Part shown: piece after piece, positions 45,716-55,002 of the stretch
How the letters are laid out: each line of letters starts with the position of its first letter
Position numbering within the stretch: position 1 is the first letter of the stretch
NCBI RefSeq assembly: GCF_030553075.1
Contig: NZ_CP130701.1
Location: 2,542,001 to 2,606,000 of the forward strand
Reading direction: 5' to 3'
Origin: Halomonas sp. I5-271120
Lineage (GTDB): Bacteria > Pseudomonadota > Gammaproteobacteria > Pseudomonadales > Halomonadaceae
DNA length: 64,000 nucleotides
Notes under the pieces: generated by a model
Databases searched by the model: none
What the model saw: the letters and a program-made list of their open reading frames with translations, nothing else
What the model was told of the DNA's origin: nothing
Position numbers and translations under genes: made by a program

Positions 45716-46675
45716 TCAGCGTGTGTTGGTGAAGAAGGAGTTGAGGCTGAAGCCGATGCTCAGGCGATGGTTGCTGTTGTCATAGTCGACCAGGCTCTCG
45801 CCGTAGCCGTGATAATACTGAATATGCCAGCGTACGCTGCTGGAGAGTGGCAGCGAATAGTCGAACTGATAGCCCATGTGACCGGCGGCGGGGTTGCCTC
45901 GAACCAGCAGGCTGGCTTCGTGGTTGTCATTCAGGCGCCTTGCAAAGGTAATGTCGCCATACCCCATATAGCGCTCAATGTCCGGGTTATCGTCTTCTTC
46001 TGCGGACTCCGGGATGCGCCAATGGGGAGCCACGCTGATCACCCAGTCACCGCGCTGGAAGATGCTCTCCAAATATAGCCGGTTCCAGCTGCGTGATAGC
46101 GGTTCCGAGCGGCCGTTGGACTGGTGATTGAGCGCAAGGCGATTCTGAATGTTGGTCCAGCCCATCATCGACATATCATTGTCGAAACTGACGAAGAACT
46201 CCGGCTCGAAGTTAGTTTCCCGGAAGGGCGAGGATGCCTCCGAATTGTAGGCCTGCCACCAACTGCGCTGGGTATAGGCAAAGTACAGGTCGCCGTTGTT
46301 GACGAAGACATTGTCGGCTAGCTTGAATTTGGCGCTGAACTGGAACTTGACCTCGGCATTGCCCACTTCCGAATCGCTGATGGAACGGAAATCTTCCTGA
46401 TTGGGGCTAGTGTTGTAGCTCCAGGGGAACAGATAGTTACGGCGATAGGCGGTAATCGCGAAGGGGTTGTTCTCGGATTCCTCCTCCAGTTCGCGCCGCT
46501 GTTCGGCTTCTTCCAGGGCACGCTGGGCCGCGAGCTGGTCGGTCATCTCTTCCTGAGTCAGCGGCTGGTTAGTCGCTTGCCCCTCGGTGTCGCTGTCCTG
46601 TGCGACGGCTTCGCTCGCCAGTGCGTTTACACACAAGGCCAGGGCGATCGCCGTGAGTGGCTTGGGCATGGCCAT
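45716..46675 (-). CDS. pldA: Outer membrane phospholipase A
   Basis: 319-residue precursor. Signal peptide cut after EAVA, then an acidic Gln/Glu-rich spacer (about 30-65), then a 12-strand beta barrel. The OMPLA active site is intact: NHQSNGRSEPLSRSWNRLY holds His, Ser (two residues on) and Asn (14 residues on) in the same spacing as H142/S144/N156 of the E. coli enzyme. YTQRSWWQAYN and GYGDITFARR are also family segments. The enzyme hydrolyses phospholipids misplaced in the outer leaflet. The ATG at 46675 follows AGGA. Confidence 0.93.
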   Translation of the reverse strand: MAMPKPLTAIALALCVNALASEAVAQDSDTEGQATNQPLTQEEMTDQLAAQRALEEAEQRRELEEESENNPFAITAYRRNYLFPWSYNTSPNQEDFRSISDSEVGNAEVKFQFSAKFKLADNVFVNNGDLYFAYTQRSWWQAYNSEASSPFRETNFEPEFFVSFDNDMSMMGWTNIQNRLALNHQSNGRSEPLSRSWNRLYLESIFQRGDWVISVAPHWRIPESAEEDDNPDIERYMGYGDITFARRLNDNHEASLLVRGNPAAGHMGYQFDYSLPLSSSVRWHIQYYHGYGESLVDYDNSNHRLSIGFSLNSFFTNTR

Positions 46676-46760
46676 GTTCTGATTCCTGTCGGTCGCCTAT
46701 CAAGCCCTGTTTCTACCATGCCGTCAGGCCAAGTCAATCGTTCTCGATTTCTCACAGGCT

Positions 46761-46844
46761 TTTTCAATGACTTTTTCAATGACTTTCTCAATGACTTTCT
46801 CAATGACTTTCTCAATGACTTTCGCAAAGGCTTCCTCACTGACT
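46761..46844. repeat. 12-bp tandem repeat array
   Basis: Five near-identical copies of TTYTCAATGACT (46761-46820), then two degenerate copies in the same register (46821-46832, 46833-46844). It lies between pldA and the mechanosensitive channel gene. The minus strand reads as repeated KVIE, the plus strand as NDFL, but neither belongs to a gene with other support. Confidence 0.9.
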
Positions 46845-47012
46845 GGGCGGCGGCGATCTGTCGCGGTCGCGTAGAGTTGTTGCGATCGTCGTCGCGGTCG
46901 ACACTGACAGGAAGGAGTTCGCTCGGCATCGCCTATCCTGGTGGCGTGCTGGGGCGGCGTCGCTGGGAAATATGGCTGAATATGCGGTGGGCGGGGATGC
47001 GGAGGGAATGCC

Positions 47013-50000
47013 GTGAGGCAGGTGAATAGGCAGGGCCTTATGCCAGGGCATGTAGCGCCTTGGTCAATCGGCATCGGCGGGTGGTTGGCGATGCTGTTGC
47101 TGCTGGCCTTGGCCGGGCAGGTGCAGGCCCAGGACGCCTCGACGTCCGAGTTGCCGAGTATCGCCACCCTGAATGCTCGCATTCAGGGCCTCGAGCCGCA
47201 GGATGGTAGGACGCTTGATGAGGCGACGCAGCGCGATCTAGATGCGCTCCAGGCGACTCAGCAGACGCTTTCGAAGTTGCAGAATATGCAGGCCGAGATG
47301 GCGACGCTGGAGCAACGGATTGCCAGTGCTCCGTCGGACATCGAGACGCTGAAACAGTCGCTCCAGGGCGATGCATCCGCCGCGCCGGACCTGACCCTCG
47401 AGTCACTCGACTCGCTTGCGACAAGTGAGCTGGACGCTCGCCTCCAGGATGCCCTGGATACGCTGCAGAGACAGCAGGATCGTCTGAGCGAGATCAATAC
47501 CCAACTGATCAACACCCAGATGCTTCCCGAGCGCGCACAGCAGAGCATTGCCGAGGCGATGCGGACACTTGAGAGTGGTCGTCAGGCCCTGGAAAACCTG
47601 GCTGATGGGCCGGCTGATGCCCCTCAGCGTCTGCAGCGACTCGCCGAGACGCGTCTGGCGGACCTGACCGTGCGCTATCAGCAGAGTGCGCTGAATGCCA
47701 ACTCCCGCCTGCGTGAGCTCGCCCAGCTGCGCCAGGATCAGCTCAACCGGCAGATCACCCAGCAGGAGGCTCGCCTGGCCATGCTGCAGGCGGTGCTTGA
47801 TCGCAAGCGACGCGTTCAATCCGAGCAGGCGATCAAGGCGGCAGCGGCGGACAGCCCGCAGGTGGAAACCGAACATCCGGTGGTCAAACAGGCGCGAGAG
47901 GTCAATCGCGAGTTGAGCCTTGAGCTTTTAAAGGCCACCGAGCTTTCCAACACCCTGGCCCGCGATGGGCTGGAGGTGCGCCGTCAGCTGGACCGCGTGC
48001 GCCAGCTGCAGCGTACCCTGAATGAGCAGATCGACGCGATTCGCGGCAGCCTGTTGCTGTCACGCATCCTGCGCGAACAGCGACGCCTGCTGCCGCAGGT
48101 TGAGCAGCGGCGTAATCTGCAGGATGACATCGCCGACCTGCGTCTCAAGCAGTTCGAGCTGGGCCGTCAGCGTGAGGCGCTTCGGGATACCACTGCCTTG
48201 GCGCGACAGGAACTGGCAGCGGCCAAGGTCGAGCCCACGGACACTCTTATCGCCGCCCTGGAGGGGCTTTATGTCTCGCGGCGTGAGCTGGTCGATCAGG
48301 TGGAACAGGCCTATGGCGAGGAGCTGAGCGCGGCCATTGATCTGCAGCTCAATCAGCAGCAGCTGCTGGCCCTCAGCCGGCAGTTGCGGGCGACGCTCGA
48401 CGAACAGTTGTTCTGGGTTGCCAATAGCCGTCCTCTTGATCTGGGCTGGCTGCGTCAGATACCTACGCGGCTGGTCGAAACCTGGGGGCAGGGTGCTTGG
48501 CGCTCGGCGCTTCCCTTGCAGTGGCCTGGGCTTGGGAGCCTGGTGGGGCTGTTGCCGCTATTGATCGCCGTCGCTCTCTTCCTGTTGCGTCCACCGATCA
48601 AGCGCCACTTGGTGCTGCTCAACGACAAGATTGGGCATCTCAAGTATGACACCCAGGCCCTTACCCCGCGGGCGATAGCGCTCAATGCGCTGCTGGCAAG
48701 CCCCGGTCCGCTTCTGCTGGCGTCGCTGGGGCTGGCACTGTTGGCCGGTGAAGAGGGGATGATGACGCGGCTAGGGATGGCGCTGATTCAGTTGGCGCTG
48801 GCCTGGGGCAGCATCGCCTGGGCGAGGCGGCTGCTGGTGCGCGACGGGGTGGCGATGCGTCATTTTCTGTGGCCGCCGGCCTACGCGATACGGCTATCCA
48901 GGCTGCTGCTCTGGCTGGGCGTGTCGCTGGTGCCGGTGCTGATGATCTCAAGCGTGGCCCGCGGCGGGGAAGTGGCCCTGGCCCATTACCCGCTGGCCCT
49001 GCTGTTAATGCTGGTAGGCCTCGCCGGCATGGCGGTGGTGCAGAGCAAGCTGATCGCCGCCCACATGCCGTTTTTCGGCATTCTGCTGCTGCGCCTGCTG
49101 GTCGGCCTGGCGCTGGCTGCCGTCCCGCTGCTGCTGATTGGCCTGATCGTGCTGGGCTATGAATACACGGCCCTGAGTCTGGTCTCGCGTTATGTGATCA
49201 CGCTCTATCTGCTGGGGGTGTGGATCGTGGTCGAAGCCTCTGTGGTGCGGGGGTTGGCGGTGGCGGCGCGACGCCTGGCGTATCGCCGTGCTTTGGCTCG
49301 TCGCCGGGCGCTGAAGCGCGAGGAGTCGGGAAGCGGAATGGAAGTCGTCGAGGAACCCCCGCTGGACATGAATCAGGTCAACCAGCAGTCGCTGCGTCTA
49401 TCCAAACTCATCCTGGTGCTGGGATTGGCGCTGCTGCTGTATCTGATATGGGCAGACCTGCTAACCGTGCTGGGCTACCTGAACCGGGTGGCGGTGTGGG
49501 CCGGGGATGCGGGCACCGGTGGAGAAAGCGGTGTTGCTGCCGGGGTCAGCGTGGCGGACGTCTTCATCGCCCTGGCGACGGTGGCCCTGACGATGATGCT
49601 GGCGCGGAACCTGCCGGGTCTGCTTGAGGTGATGGTGCTGTCGCGGCTGGCACTCAAGCAGGGTAGTGCCTATGCCATCACCTCGTTGCTGTCTTATGTG
49701 ATCGCCGGGAGTGGGGTGGTGATGGCGCTGGGAACCCTCGGGGTGACCTGGGACAAGTTGCAGTGGCTGGTCGCCGCGCTGGGCGTGGGCCTGGGGTTCG
49801 GGTTGCAGGAAATATTCGCCAACTTCATTTCGGGGCTGATCATTCTCTTCGAACGGCCGGTGCGCATCGGCGACACCATCACCCTTGGCAACCTGCATGG
49901 TACCGTCAGTCGCATTCGGATCCGCGCCACCACCGTCACGGATTTTGATCGCAAGGAGATCATCATTCCCAACAAGACCTTTGTCACCGATCAGCTGATC

Positions 50001-50552
50001 AACTGGTCGCTATCGGACAACATCACCCGCGTGGTGCTCACCTATGGTGTGGCCTATGGCTCGGATCTAGCGCTGGTGCATCGGCTGCTGCGCGAGGCGG
50101 CCAAGGGCAATGCGCGGGTGCTCAAGGACCCTGAGCCGCAGGTGTTCTTCCTGCAATACGGGGCCAGTACCCTGGATTTCGAATTGCGCATCTTCGTCAA
50201 TTCATTGATCGATCGGCTGTATGCGGCGGATGAAATCAACGTCGAGATCGCGTCCCGTTTTCAGGAGCACGGTGTCGAAATCGCCTTCAACCAGCTCGAT
50301 GTACGCCTGCATGATGCCAAGGGTGGTCCCATCGAATGGGGGGCGCCGCCCGTCCGCGAGGCGCAAGCCGACAAGCGGGATGGGAACGAGGGCGCGCCCG
50401 CCAATAGGGCGGATGACACGCGACAGGGCGACACACCAAATAGCGGAAAGGCAGATGATGGCAAGAGGACGGGGGGTAGGCGGGCTGGCGACAAGAGAGC
50501 GGGCGACAAGAGGGCTGGTCTCGAAGGCCAGGCGCCAGGCGAAGATGACTAG
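47013..50552 (+). CDS. Large mechanosensitive channel, MscK/KefA type
   Basis: 1179 residues. Signal peptide (GWLAMLLLLALAGQVQAQ), a long periplasmic coiled-coil region (about 40-480), and some eleven membrane helices (about 500-930). A C-terminal MscS domain follows, with GVGLGFGLQEIFANFISGLIILFERPVRIGDTI, the pore helix and beta domain. It protects against hypo-osmotic shock. The last 65 residues are an unusual hydrophilic tail with GDKRAGDKRAG repeats, beyond the usual MscS end. The GTG at 47013 is chosen because GGAGGG sits six bases upstream; ATG at 47040 is a fallback. Confidence 0.9.
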   Translation: MRQVNRQGLMPGHVAPWSIGIGGWLAMLLLLALAGQVQAQDASTSELPSIATLNARIQGLEPQDGRTLDEATQRDLDALQATQQTLSKLQNMQAEMATLEQRIASAPSDIETLKQSLQGDASAAPDLTLESLDSLATSELDARLQDALDTLQRQQDRLSEINTQLINTQMLPERAQQSIAEAMRTLESGRQALENLADGPADAPQRLQRLAETRLADLTVRYQQSALNANSRLRELAQLRQDQLNRQITQQEARLAMLQAVLDRKRRVQSEQAIKAAAADSPQVETEHPVVKQAREVNRELSLELLKATELSNTLARDGLEVRRQLDRVRQLQRTLNEQIDAIRGSLLLSRILREQRRLLPQVEQRRNLQDDIADLRLKQFELGRQREALRDTTALARQELAAAKVEPTDTLIAALEGLYVSRRELVDQVEQAYGEELSAAIDLQLNQQQLLALSRQLRATLDEQLFWVANSRPLDLGWLRQIPTRLVETWGQGAWRSALPLQWPGLGSLVGLLPLLIAVALFLLRPPIKRHLVLLNDKIGHLKYDTQALTPRAIALNALLASPGPLLLASLGLALLAGEEGMMTRLGMALIQLALAWGSIAWARRLLVRDGVAMRHFLWPPAYAIRLSRLLLWLGVSLVPVLMISSVARGGEVALAHYPLALLLMLVGLAGMAVVQSKLIAAHMPFFGILLLRLLVGLALAAVPLLLIGLIVLGYEYTALSLVSRYVITLYLLGVWIVVEASVVRGLAVAARRLAYRRALARRRALKREESGSGMEVVEEPPLDMNQVNQQSLRLSKLILVLGLALLLYLIWADLLTVLGYLNRVAVWAGDAGTGGESGVAAGVSVADVFIALATVALTMMLARNLPGLLEVMVLSRLALKQGSAYAITSLLSYVIAGSGVVMALGTLGVTWDKLQWLVAALGVGLGFGLQEIFANFISGLIILFERPVRIGDTITLGNLHGTVSRIRIRATTVTDFDRKEIIIPNKTFVTDQLINWSLSDNITRVVLTYGVAYGSDLALVHRLLREAAKGNARVLKDPEPQVFFLQYGASTLDFELRIFVNSLIDRLYAADEINVEIASRFQEHGVEIAFNQLDVRLHDAKGGPIEWGAPPVREAQADKRDGNEGAPANRADDTRQGDTPNSGKADDGKRTGGRRAGDKRAGDKRAGLEGQAPGEDD

Positions 50553-50558
50553 CGCCGC

Positions 50559-51320
50559 TCAGTCACGACGGCCGTGCAGCAGAAATTCGCGGTTGCCGTC
50601 GCCGCCTTTGATCGGGCTTTCTTGCCAGCCAAGCACCGTGAAACCCTGTTCTGAACAGCAGGCGCGAATACGCGACTCGACGCCTGTCAGCAGGGCGTCA
50701 TCGGTCACGATGCCCCGCTCGTTGACCTTGCCGGGACCGACCTCGAACTGCGGCTTGACCAGCGACAGCAGCTCGGCGCCTGTCGACAGCAGCTGGCTCA
50801 GCTGGGGCAGGATCAGGGTCTGGGAAATGAAGGACACATCCATGACGGCAAGCGACAGCCCGCCGGGTGCATGCTCTGCCAGGGTCTTGCGCAATTCGGG
50901 AGAGTCGGCCATGGCACGGGCATTGAGACCTTCCAGACAGCTGACTCGCGGGTCATCGCGAAGCCCCGGGTCGAGCTGATTGTGGCCGACCTCAACGCCG
51001 ATGACATGAGCCGCGCCGAAGCGCAGCGCACAATCGGTGAACCCGCCTGTCGACTGGCCCACATCCAGTACCACCCTGCCGTCAAGGCGCATGCCACGGG
51101 CCTCGAGCAAGGCTTCGAGCTTGAGCCCGGCCCGCGAGGCGTAGCGCTCCTCGGGGTCATCGGCGACCGTCAACGGACTGTCTTCCGGCAGCTTTTCCGA
51201 AGGCTTGGTCAGTGGCGGGTGGCCTGCCAGGCTGACCCGACCATGGCGGATCAGGCGCTGGGCGCGTGAGCGGGAGCGTGCCAGGCCCTGGGCGACGAGC
51301 AGCTGGTCGAGTCGGATCAT
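50559..51320 (-). CDS. tlyA: TlyA-family rRNA 2'-O-methyltransferase
   Basis: 253 residues: an N-terminal S4 RNA-binding domain (RLDQLLVAQGLARSRSRAQRLIRHGRV) and an FtsJ/RrmJ-like methyltransferase domain. The latter has YASRAGLKLEALL, VVLDVGQSTGGFTDCAL, LAVMDVSFISQTLILP, LVKPQFEVG, and SPIKGGDGNREFL at the end. Family members methylate 16S/23S rRNA; the hemolysin name is historical. The gene converges with mscK, its stop six bases from the mscK stop. The ATG at 51320 lacks a strong Shine-Dalgarno. Confidence 0.92.
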   Translation of the reverse strand: MIRLDQLLVAQGLARSRSRAQRLIRHGRVSLAGHPPLTKPSEKLPEDSPLTVADDPEERYASRAGLKLEALLEARGMRLDGRVVLDVGQSTGGFTDCALRFGAAHVIGVEVGHNQLDPGLRDDPRVSCLEGLNARAMADSPELRKTLAEHAPGGLSLAVMDVSFISQTLILPQLSQLLSTGAELLSLVKPQFEVGPGKVNERGIVTDDALLTGVESRIRACCSEQGFTVLGWQESPIKGGDGNREFLLHGRRD

Positions 51321-51370
51321 GGAGCCTCTGGCCGAAAGAGCGGAACGTGTGGAGTGGGATTATACGCAGG

Positions 51371-51401
51371 ACGGCCTGCGGGAGAGAATCCCGCAGGCCG
51401 T
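51371..51401 (-). terminator. Hairpin after the papain-like gene
   Basis: A 13-bp perfect stem (51371-51383 with 51389-51401) and a GAGAA loop lie between the minus-strand papain-like gene and tlyA. No T run, but it is well placed to end the ATP-grasp/papain operon. Confidence 0.7.
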
Positions 51402-51461
51402 CTGATGGTGAGAGTGTAGAGATGAGAATGTAAGGGACAGTGGCGGGGTAGATGCGCCGGT

Positions 51462-53513
51462 TTAGCCCTCTGGCGGCGTCTGTCCGCTGCTCGCCTGTAG
51501 CTCACCCTCGGGGATGCGATCCTTACCCCAGCTGCGATGGATGTAGCCGGTCACCCGGTCGATTTCTTCCTGGGTGATCTTGGCCAGCTCACCGCGCTCC
51601 AGCGGATCATAGTGGTAGATATACAGGCGCGACACGAACTGCTCGAAGGGCAGCGAGGACTCGCCGAAGCGCTCGCCGTGGTCTGCCGTGCTGACCTTGA
51701 TGCCGTCGCCCCAGTCCTGACCGCTGTCGTTATTGGGGTTGAAGAAATAGACCCGCATCACGTCATTGGGGTCGAGGTTGGCGCGCAGAATGGTGATCGC
51801 ATGCCAGCCGATGAAACGGGCCGCGGTGTCGGTCACGGCGATGCCGGCCGGCTGCGGGTGGATCAGCGGCTGATTGCCGTTGTAGTAGGGGTGATAGCTT
51901 GCATAGAAGTGGCGCAGGAAATCGTCCAATTCCGTCAGCTGCCCGGTCGCTACATCGACATTGATGCGAAAGCCTCGGCCTGACCACCAGCCATGGAATT
52001 CCGGGTTGACCCAGCGGTGCGGATCGCCTTCGCGGCCGATGCAGCGCCGTCCCATCTCCGCATAGATGCGGTCGAGGTGCGGCACCACGATCAGGGAGAC
52101 CGGGTCCAGGTCGGTGGGCAGTGTCTGGGCGATGCCGGAGAGGCTTGCCATGGAAGACAGCGGCATGCCCTCAAAGTGCATGATGATATCGTCATCGCGT
52201 GCGCCCCAGGCCACCATCTGCAGCAGGTAGTCAGGGTCGTTGTAAGCCCACATCGATAGGGCGCGCGCTGACTGGCAGGTCGGGTTGTTGCCCTGGCCAA
52301 CGCCCAGCGGCAGGCCGAGCATGCACAGCACGCCTTCCAGTAGCCTTGCCTTGGGCGAGACGGTTTCCCCAAAGGCCAGGTTCAGGCGGGCCTCGGACCA
52401 GTCAGAGAGCGGCAGCCCCAGTTGGCGCCACATGGCGGGCGCCACGGGGGGCTGGTAGAAGATACCGCGCTCAAGGGTCAGGGCCAGGCCGTAGATCGCC
52501 TGGGATGTTTCCGGATAGACACCGCCACGGATCAGCGCGTGGACCAGTTCGTGATAGCAAAGCAGGCAGTCTCGTCCGGTAGAGGAGAGCCCCATGGCCT
52601 CTGCTAGCAGGTGGTCACTGTAGTCCAGCAGGTGACGCAGCAGTATCGGATGGTAGGCGGAGACCAGACCCGTGTCGTGCATGGAGCGCGCAAAGCCGGT
52701 GGCCTCACCCTGGAGAGCGGCGGTGTCCATGCTGGATAGCCGCTCACGATAGACATCGACCCCCGGGTCTTCGCGAGAGGCTCGGGTGGGACCGAACAGC
52801 GAGCTGACCAGGCGGTCGGCGCCCTGGCCGCTGCCCCCAAGGTCGATATCGGGATTGGCCTGGCAGAGGGCGATCTGCGTGATCATCTGCTTGACGGATT
52901 CTACCTGGATGGGACGCTGCTCCAGGATCCGCCAGATTTCCTCGATCAGATGATCGATGATGTGCTCATAACCGATGCGTTCGGACAGATAGCGGAACAG
53001 GTGGCGCGGAACCTCGGCCAGTCGGCCCTGGGTTTCGCGTTCGGCCTCGGTGGGATCACCAAACAGCAGCCGAAGGTTGATCGCCATGGTCTGGGTCAGG
53101 TAGTGGTGCGCCTGCTCCAGAGAAATGAGCGGGTGAATATAATCACCCTTGGCCACGGCCAGGAGCCGTAGTTCGCTTAGCGACTCGATCACCACCATGT
53201 TGGGGTCGGCGCTTGTCAGCGCATGGGTGGTGAGTGACGGAACCAGGTGCTGAGGCGTTTCCCAGTCGGAACCCAGGAATATCCCGGCTTCTTCAAGGAC
53301 GCGGCCGCGCTGCTCGATGGCCGCGCAGCCGCCCTCTTGCAGCATGACCCGTCGGGCGGTATCAAGCACTCGTGGCAGTTTGCTCGGCTTGGCGAAGTCG
53401 CGCGCGTTGCTGAGTAAAGTGATGGCGTCGTCGAATTTCTTCAAAAGGCCAGCGAGTTTCTCGCTGGCCTCCAACGCTTCACTTTGGGGTGTCGTGTCTC
53501 GTGGCGTTGTCAC
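51462..53513 (-). CDS. Uncharacterised 683-residue protein with papain-like catalytic set
   Basis: I do not recognise a named family. The C-terminal part carries what reads as a papain-fold active site in order: Gln407 and Cys413 in GQGNNPTCQSARALSMW (Gln six before Cys, as in papain), His571 in ARFIGWHAITIL, and Asn592 in VYFFNPNNDSGQDWGDG. The last resembles the papain NSWG-WG segment. The N-terminal 400 residues are mostly helical and unassigned. They include H321-E-L-V-H325, an HExxH string that may be chance. No signal peptide or membrane segment, so cytoplasmic. The GTG at 53513 has AAGGAG six bases upstream. It lies 47 bases behind an ATP-grasp gene on the same strand, so the two probably form an operon. 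Hydrolase function is inference. Confidence 0.75.
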   Translation of the reverse strand: MTTPRDTTPQSEALEASEKLAGLLKKFDDAITLLSNARDFAKPSKLPRVLDTARRVMLQEGGCAAIEQRGRVLEEAGIFLGSDWETPQHLVPSLTTHALTSADPNMVVIESLSELRLLAVAKGDYIHPLISLEQAHHYLTQTMAINLRLLFGDPTEAERETQGRLAEVPRHLFRYLSERIGYEHIIDHLIEEIWRILEQRPIQVESVKQMITQIALCQANPDIDLGGSGQGADRLVSSLFGPTRASREDPGVDVYRERLSSMDTAALQGEATGFARSMHDTGLVSAYHPILLRHLLDYSDHLLAEAMGLSSTGRDCLLCYHELVHALIRGGVYPETSQAIYGLALTLERGIFYQPPVAPAMWRQLGLPLSDWSEARLNLAFGETVSPKARLLEGVLCMLGLPLGVGQGNNPTCQSARALSMWAYNDPDYLLQMVAWGARDDDIIMHFEGMPLSSMASLSGIAQTLPTDLDPVSLIVVPHLDRIYAEMGRRCIGREGDPHRWVNPEFHGWWSGRGFRINVDVATGQLTELDDFLRHFYASYHPYYNGNQPLIHPQPAGIAVTDTAARFIGWHAITILRANLDPNDVMRVYFFNPNNDSGQDWGDGIKVSTADHGERFGESSLPFEQFVSRLYIYHYDPLERGELAKITQEEIDRVTGYIHRSWGKDRIPEGELQASSGQTPPEG

Positions 53514-53560
53514 GCAGACTCCTTGTCATCAGGCTTTCATGCTTTCTATGACGCCCTACA

Positions 53561-54784
53561 TCAGACATAGAAATCAAGATCTTCCAGGTGCTTGAGAAGA
53601 TCCTTCATGCGCTGAGCTTCGTCGCCCTTGAAGTAGATCAGGCCCCAGTGCGTGCCGAAGGCGGTACGCTTGGTGACGGTCTCTTCCATGGGAGCGGTCA
53701 GCTCGTGGGACTCGAAGTACGGATGGTCTTCGACCTCTTCGGGGATCTCCAGCTTGCTGACCACGCGGCGGCGCGGATAGACGCCGAAGCAGCCGGCAAA
53801 GCCGTCGGCATCGACCACTTCCTTCGGGAAGAAGGCCTTGACCTCTTCTTCGGTGGTCTTGGGGTCGAAGACCAGCATCGAGGCCTGGTAGGCGTTGAAG
53901 CCGTAGACACGTTCGAGCAGTTCGAAGACTTTGAAGCCCGGCGGACGATAGGCAACTTCGCCGAAGTACATCTCGCCATCGTTGGTGACGAAGTACTCGG
54001 GATGGATCAGGCCGAACTCGATATCGAAGGCCTTGATCAGCTTCTCGATCTGCGCGGTAATCTGCGGGCGGTACTTCTCGAGCTCCGGAGAGGCCGGCAC
54101 GAACACCGAGTAGCCAAGCGTTACGTATTCGGAAATGTTGAGGAAGACGATCTTGCCGTTGTGAATCCAGGCTTCCACCGCGAATTCCCAGCCGTCCAGG
54201 TGCGACTCCATCAGCACCGGGAATTCCTCGTCGGGAATCGTATCGACCTCATCCGGGGTGCGGATCACGCGATGCCCCAGGCAGCCGGCCTTGTCGAAGG
54301 CCTTGAGGTGGATCGGGTCATTGGGGTCGCCGTCGAGCTTGAGCAGCGTCTGGTTGACGCGCTTCAGGAAGCGGATGACGTCTTCCTTGTCGTGCGCTTC
54401 CTCGAAGATGCCCACGCGGATGCCGCCCAGCTGAGCGCGACGCTTCATCAGCGCCTTGTCGCGCAGCAGCAGCGACTGGCCGTAGAGGCGCGGGCTGTCG
54501 AGCAGCACGGAGTTGATCGCACCGGCCCACTCCACGGTTTCCTCGAACAGGGGGATGGCGACGTCGACGCCCATGCCTTTCAGAGTCTCGGCGATCTCCA
54601 TGGAACGATCATTGAGACGCTCGAAGTTCCATGACACGTAGGGAATATCGTGCTTTTCGCAATAGTCCTCGGCCCAATCCGGCGCCACGACCACGTAGCG
54701 GCGATCGAAGCTTTCGGCGGCCTCTAAGGCGCTCAGGCTCCAGCCCAGCAGCGCGATATAGCCCTTGTTGGAATCCTTTTGCAT
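53561..54784 (-). CDS. ATP-grasp ligase
   Basis: 407 residues with the ATP-grasp three-domain layout. Pre-ATP-grasp region with ALLGWSLSALEAAE, then RDKALMKRRAQLGGIRV (first lysine strand). TLLKLDGDPN and PVLMESHLDGWEFAVEAWI form the ATP-contacting strands, and LIHPEYFVTNDGEMYFGEVAYRPPG the metal-ligand end (Glu ligands). Such enzymes join a carboxylate to an amine, often in peptide or amino-acid conjugates. The exact substrate is not apparent. A C-terminal 90-residue extension holds CFGVYPRRRVVSKLEIP. The ATG at 54784 has GGAAGAG upstream. First gene of a two-gene operon with the papain-like protein. Confidence 0.85.
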   Translation of the reverse strand: MQKDSNKGYIALLGWSLSALEAAESFDRRYVVVAPDWAEDYCEKHDIPYVSWNFERLNDRSMEIAETLKGMGVDVAIPLFEETVEWAGAINSVLLDSPRLYGQSLLLRDKALMKRRAQLGGIRVGIFEEAHDKEDVIRFLKRVNQTLLKLDGDPNDPIHLKAFDKAGCLGHRVIRTPDEVDTIPDEEFPVLMESHLDGWEFAVEAWIHNGKIVFLNISEYVTLGYSVFVPASPELEKYRPQITAQIEKLIKAFDIEFGLIHPEYFVTNDGEMYFGEVAYRPPGFKVFELLERVYGFNAYQASMLVFDPKTTEEEVKAFFPKEVVDADGFAGCFGVYPRRRVVSKLEIPEEVEDHPYFESHELTAPMEETVTKRTAFGTHWGLIYFKGDEAQRMKDLLKHLEDLDFYV

Positions 54785-54894
54785 TGGTTCTCTTCCTGTT
54801 GGTGTGAAGTCTTGTAGGTAACGCCCAAGCTACACCTATAAGCCTAGACTAGAAAGAAGGCGTCTGGCCTGAGCCCAGAGCCGGTCATCCGGTC

Positions 54895-54923
54895 TTGCGG
54901 ACCCTCTAAGCCGCTGTTATAGT
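54895..54923 (+). promoter_or_regulatory. Promoter upstream of ffs
   Basis: -35 TTGCGG (54895-54900), 17-base spacer, -10 TATAGT (54918-54923), then a GC-rich GCGCCCC discriminator. It points to a start near 54930, about 70 bases before the SRP RNA, implying a processed 5' leader with a CCGGT/ACCGG hairpin. Confidence 0.7.
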
Positions 54924-55002
54924 GCGCCCCGCTCGATGCGCCGGTGAATCAACCGGGCAGCCTTGGATATGACTATCGTTTGGCAAGCAGTCGAGTCGTT
55001 AT

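Noticed and set aside
46724..47182. Minus-strand frame with KVIE repeats
   Set aside because: Translation of the 12-bp minisatellite. The rest lacks any protein-like pattern and it overlaps the well-supported channel gene start.
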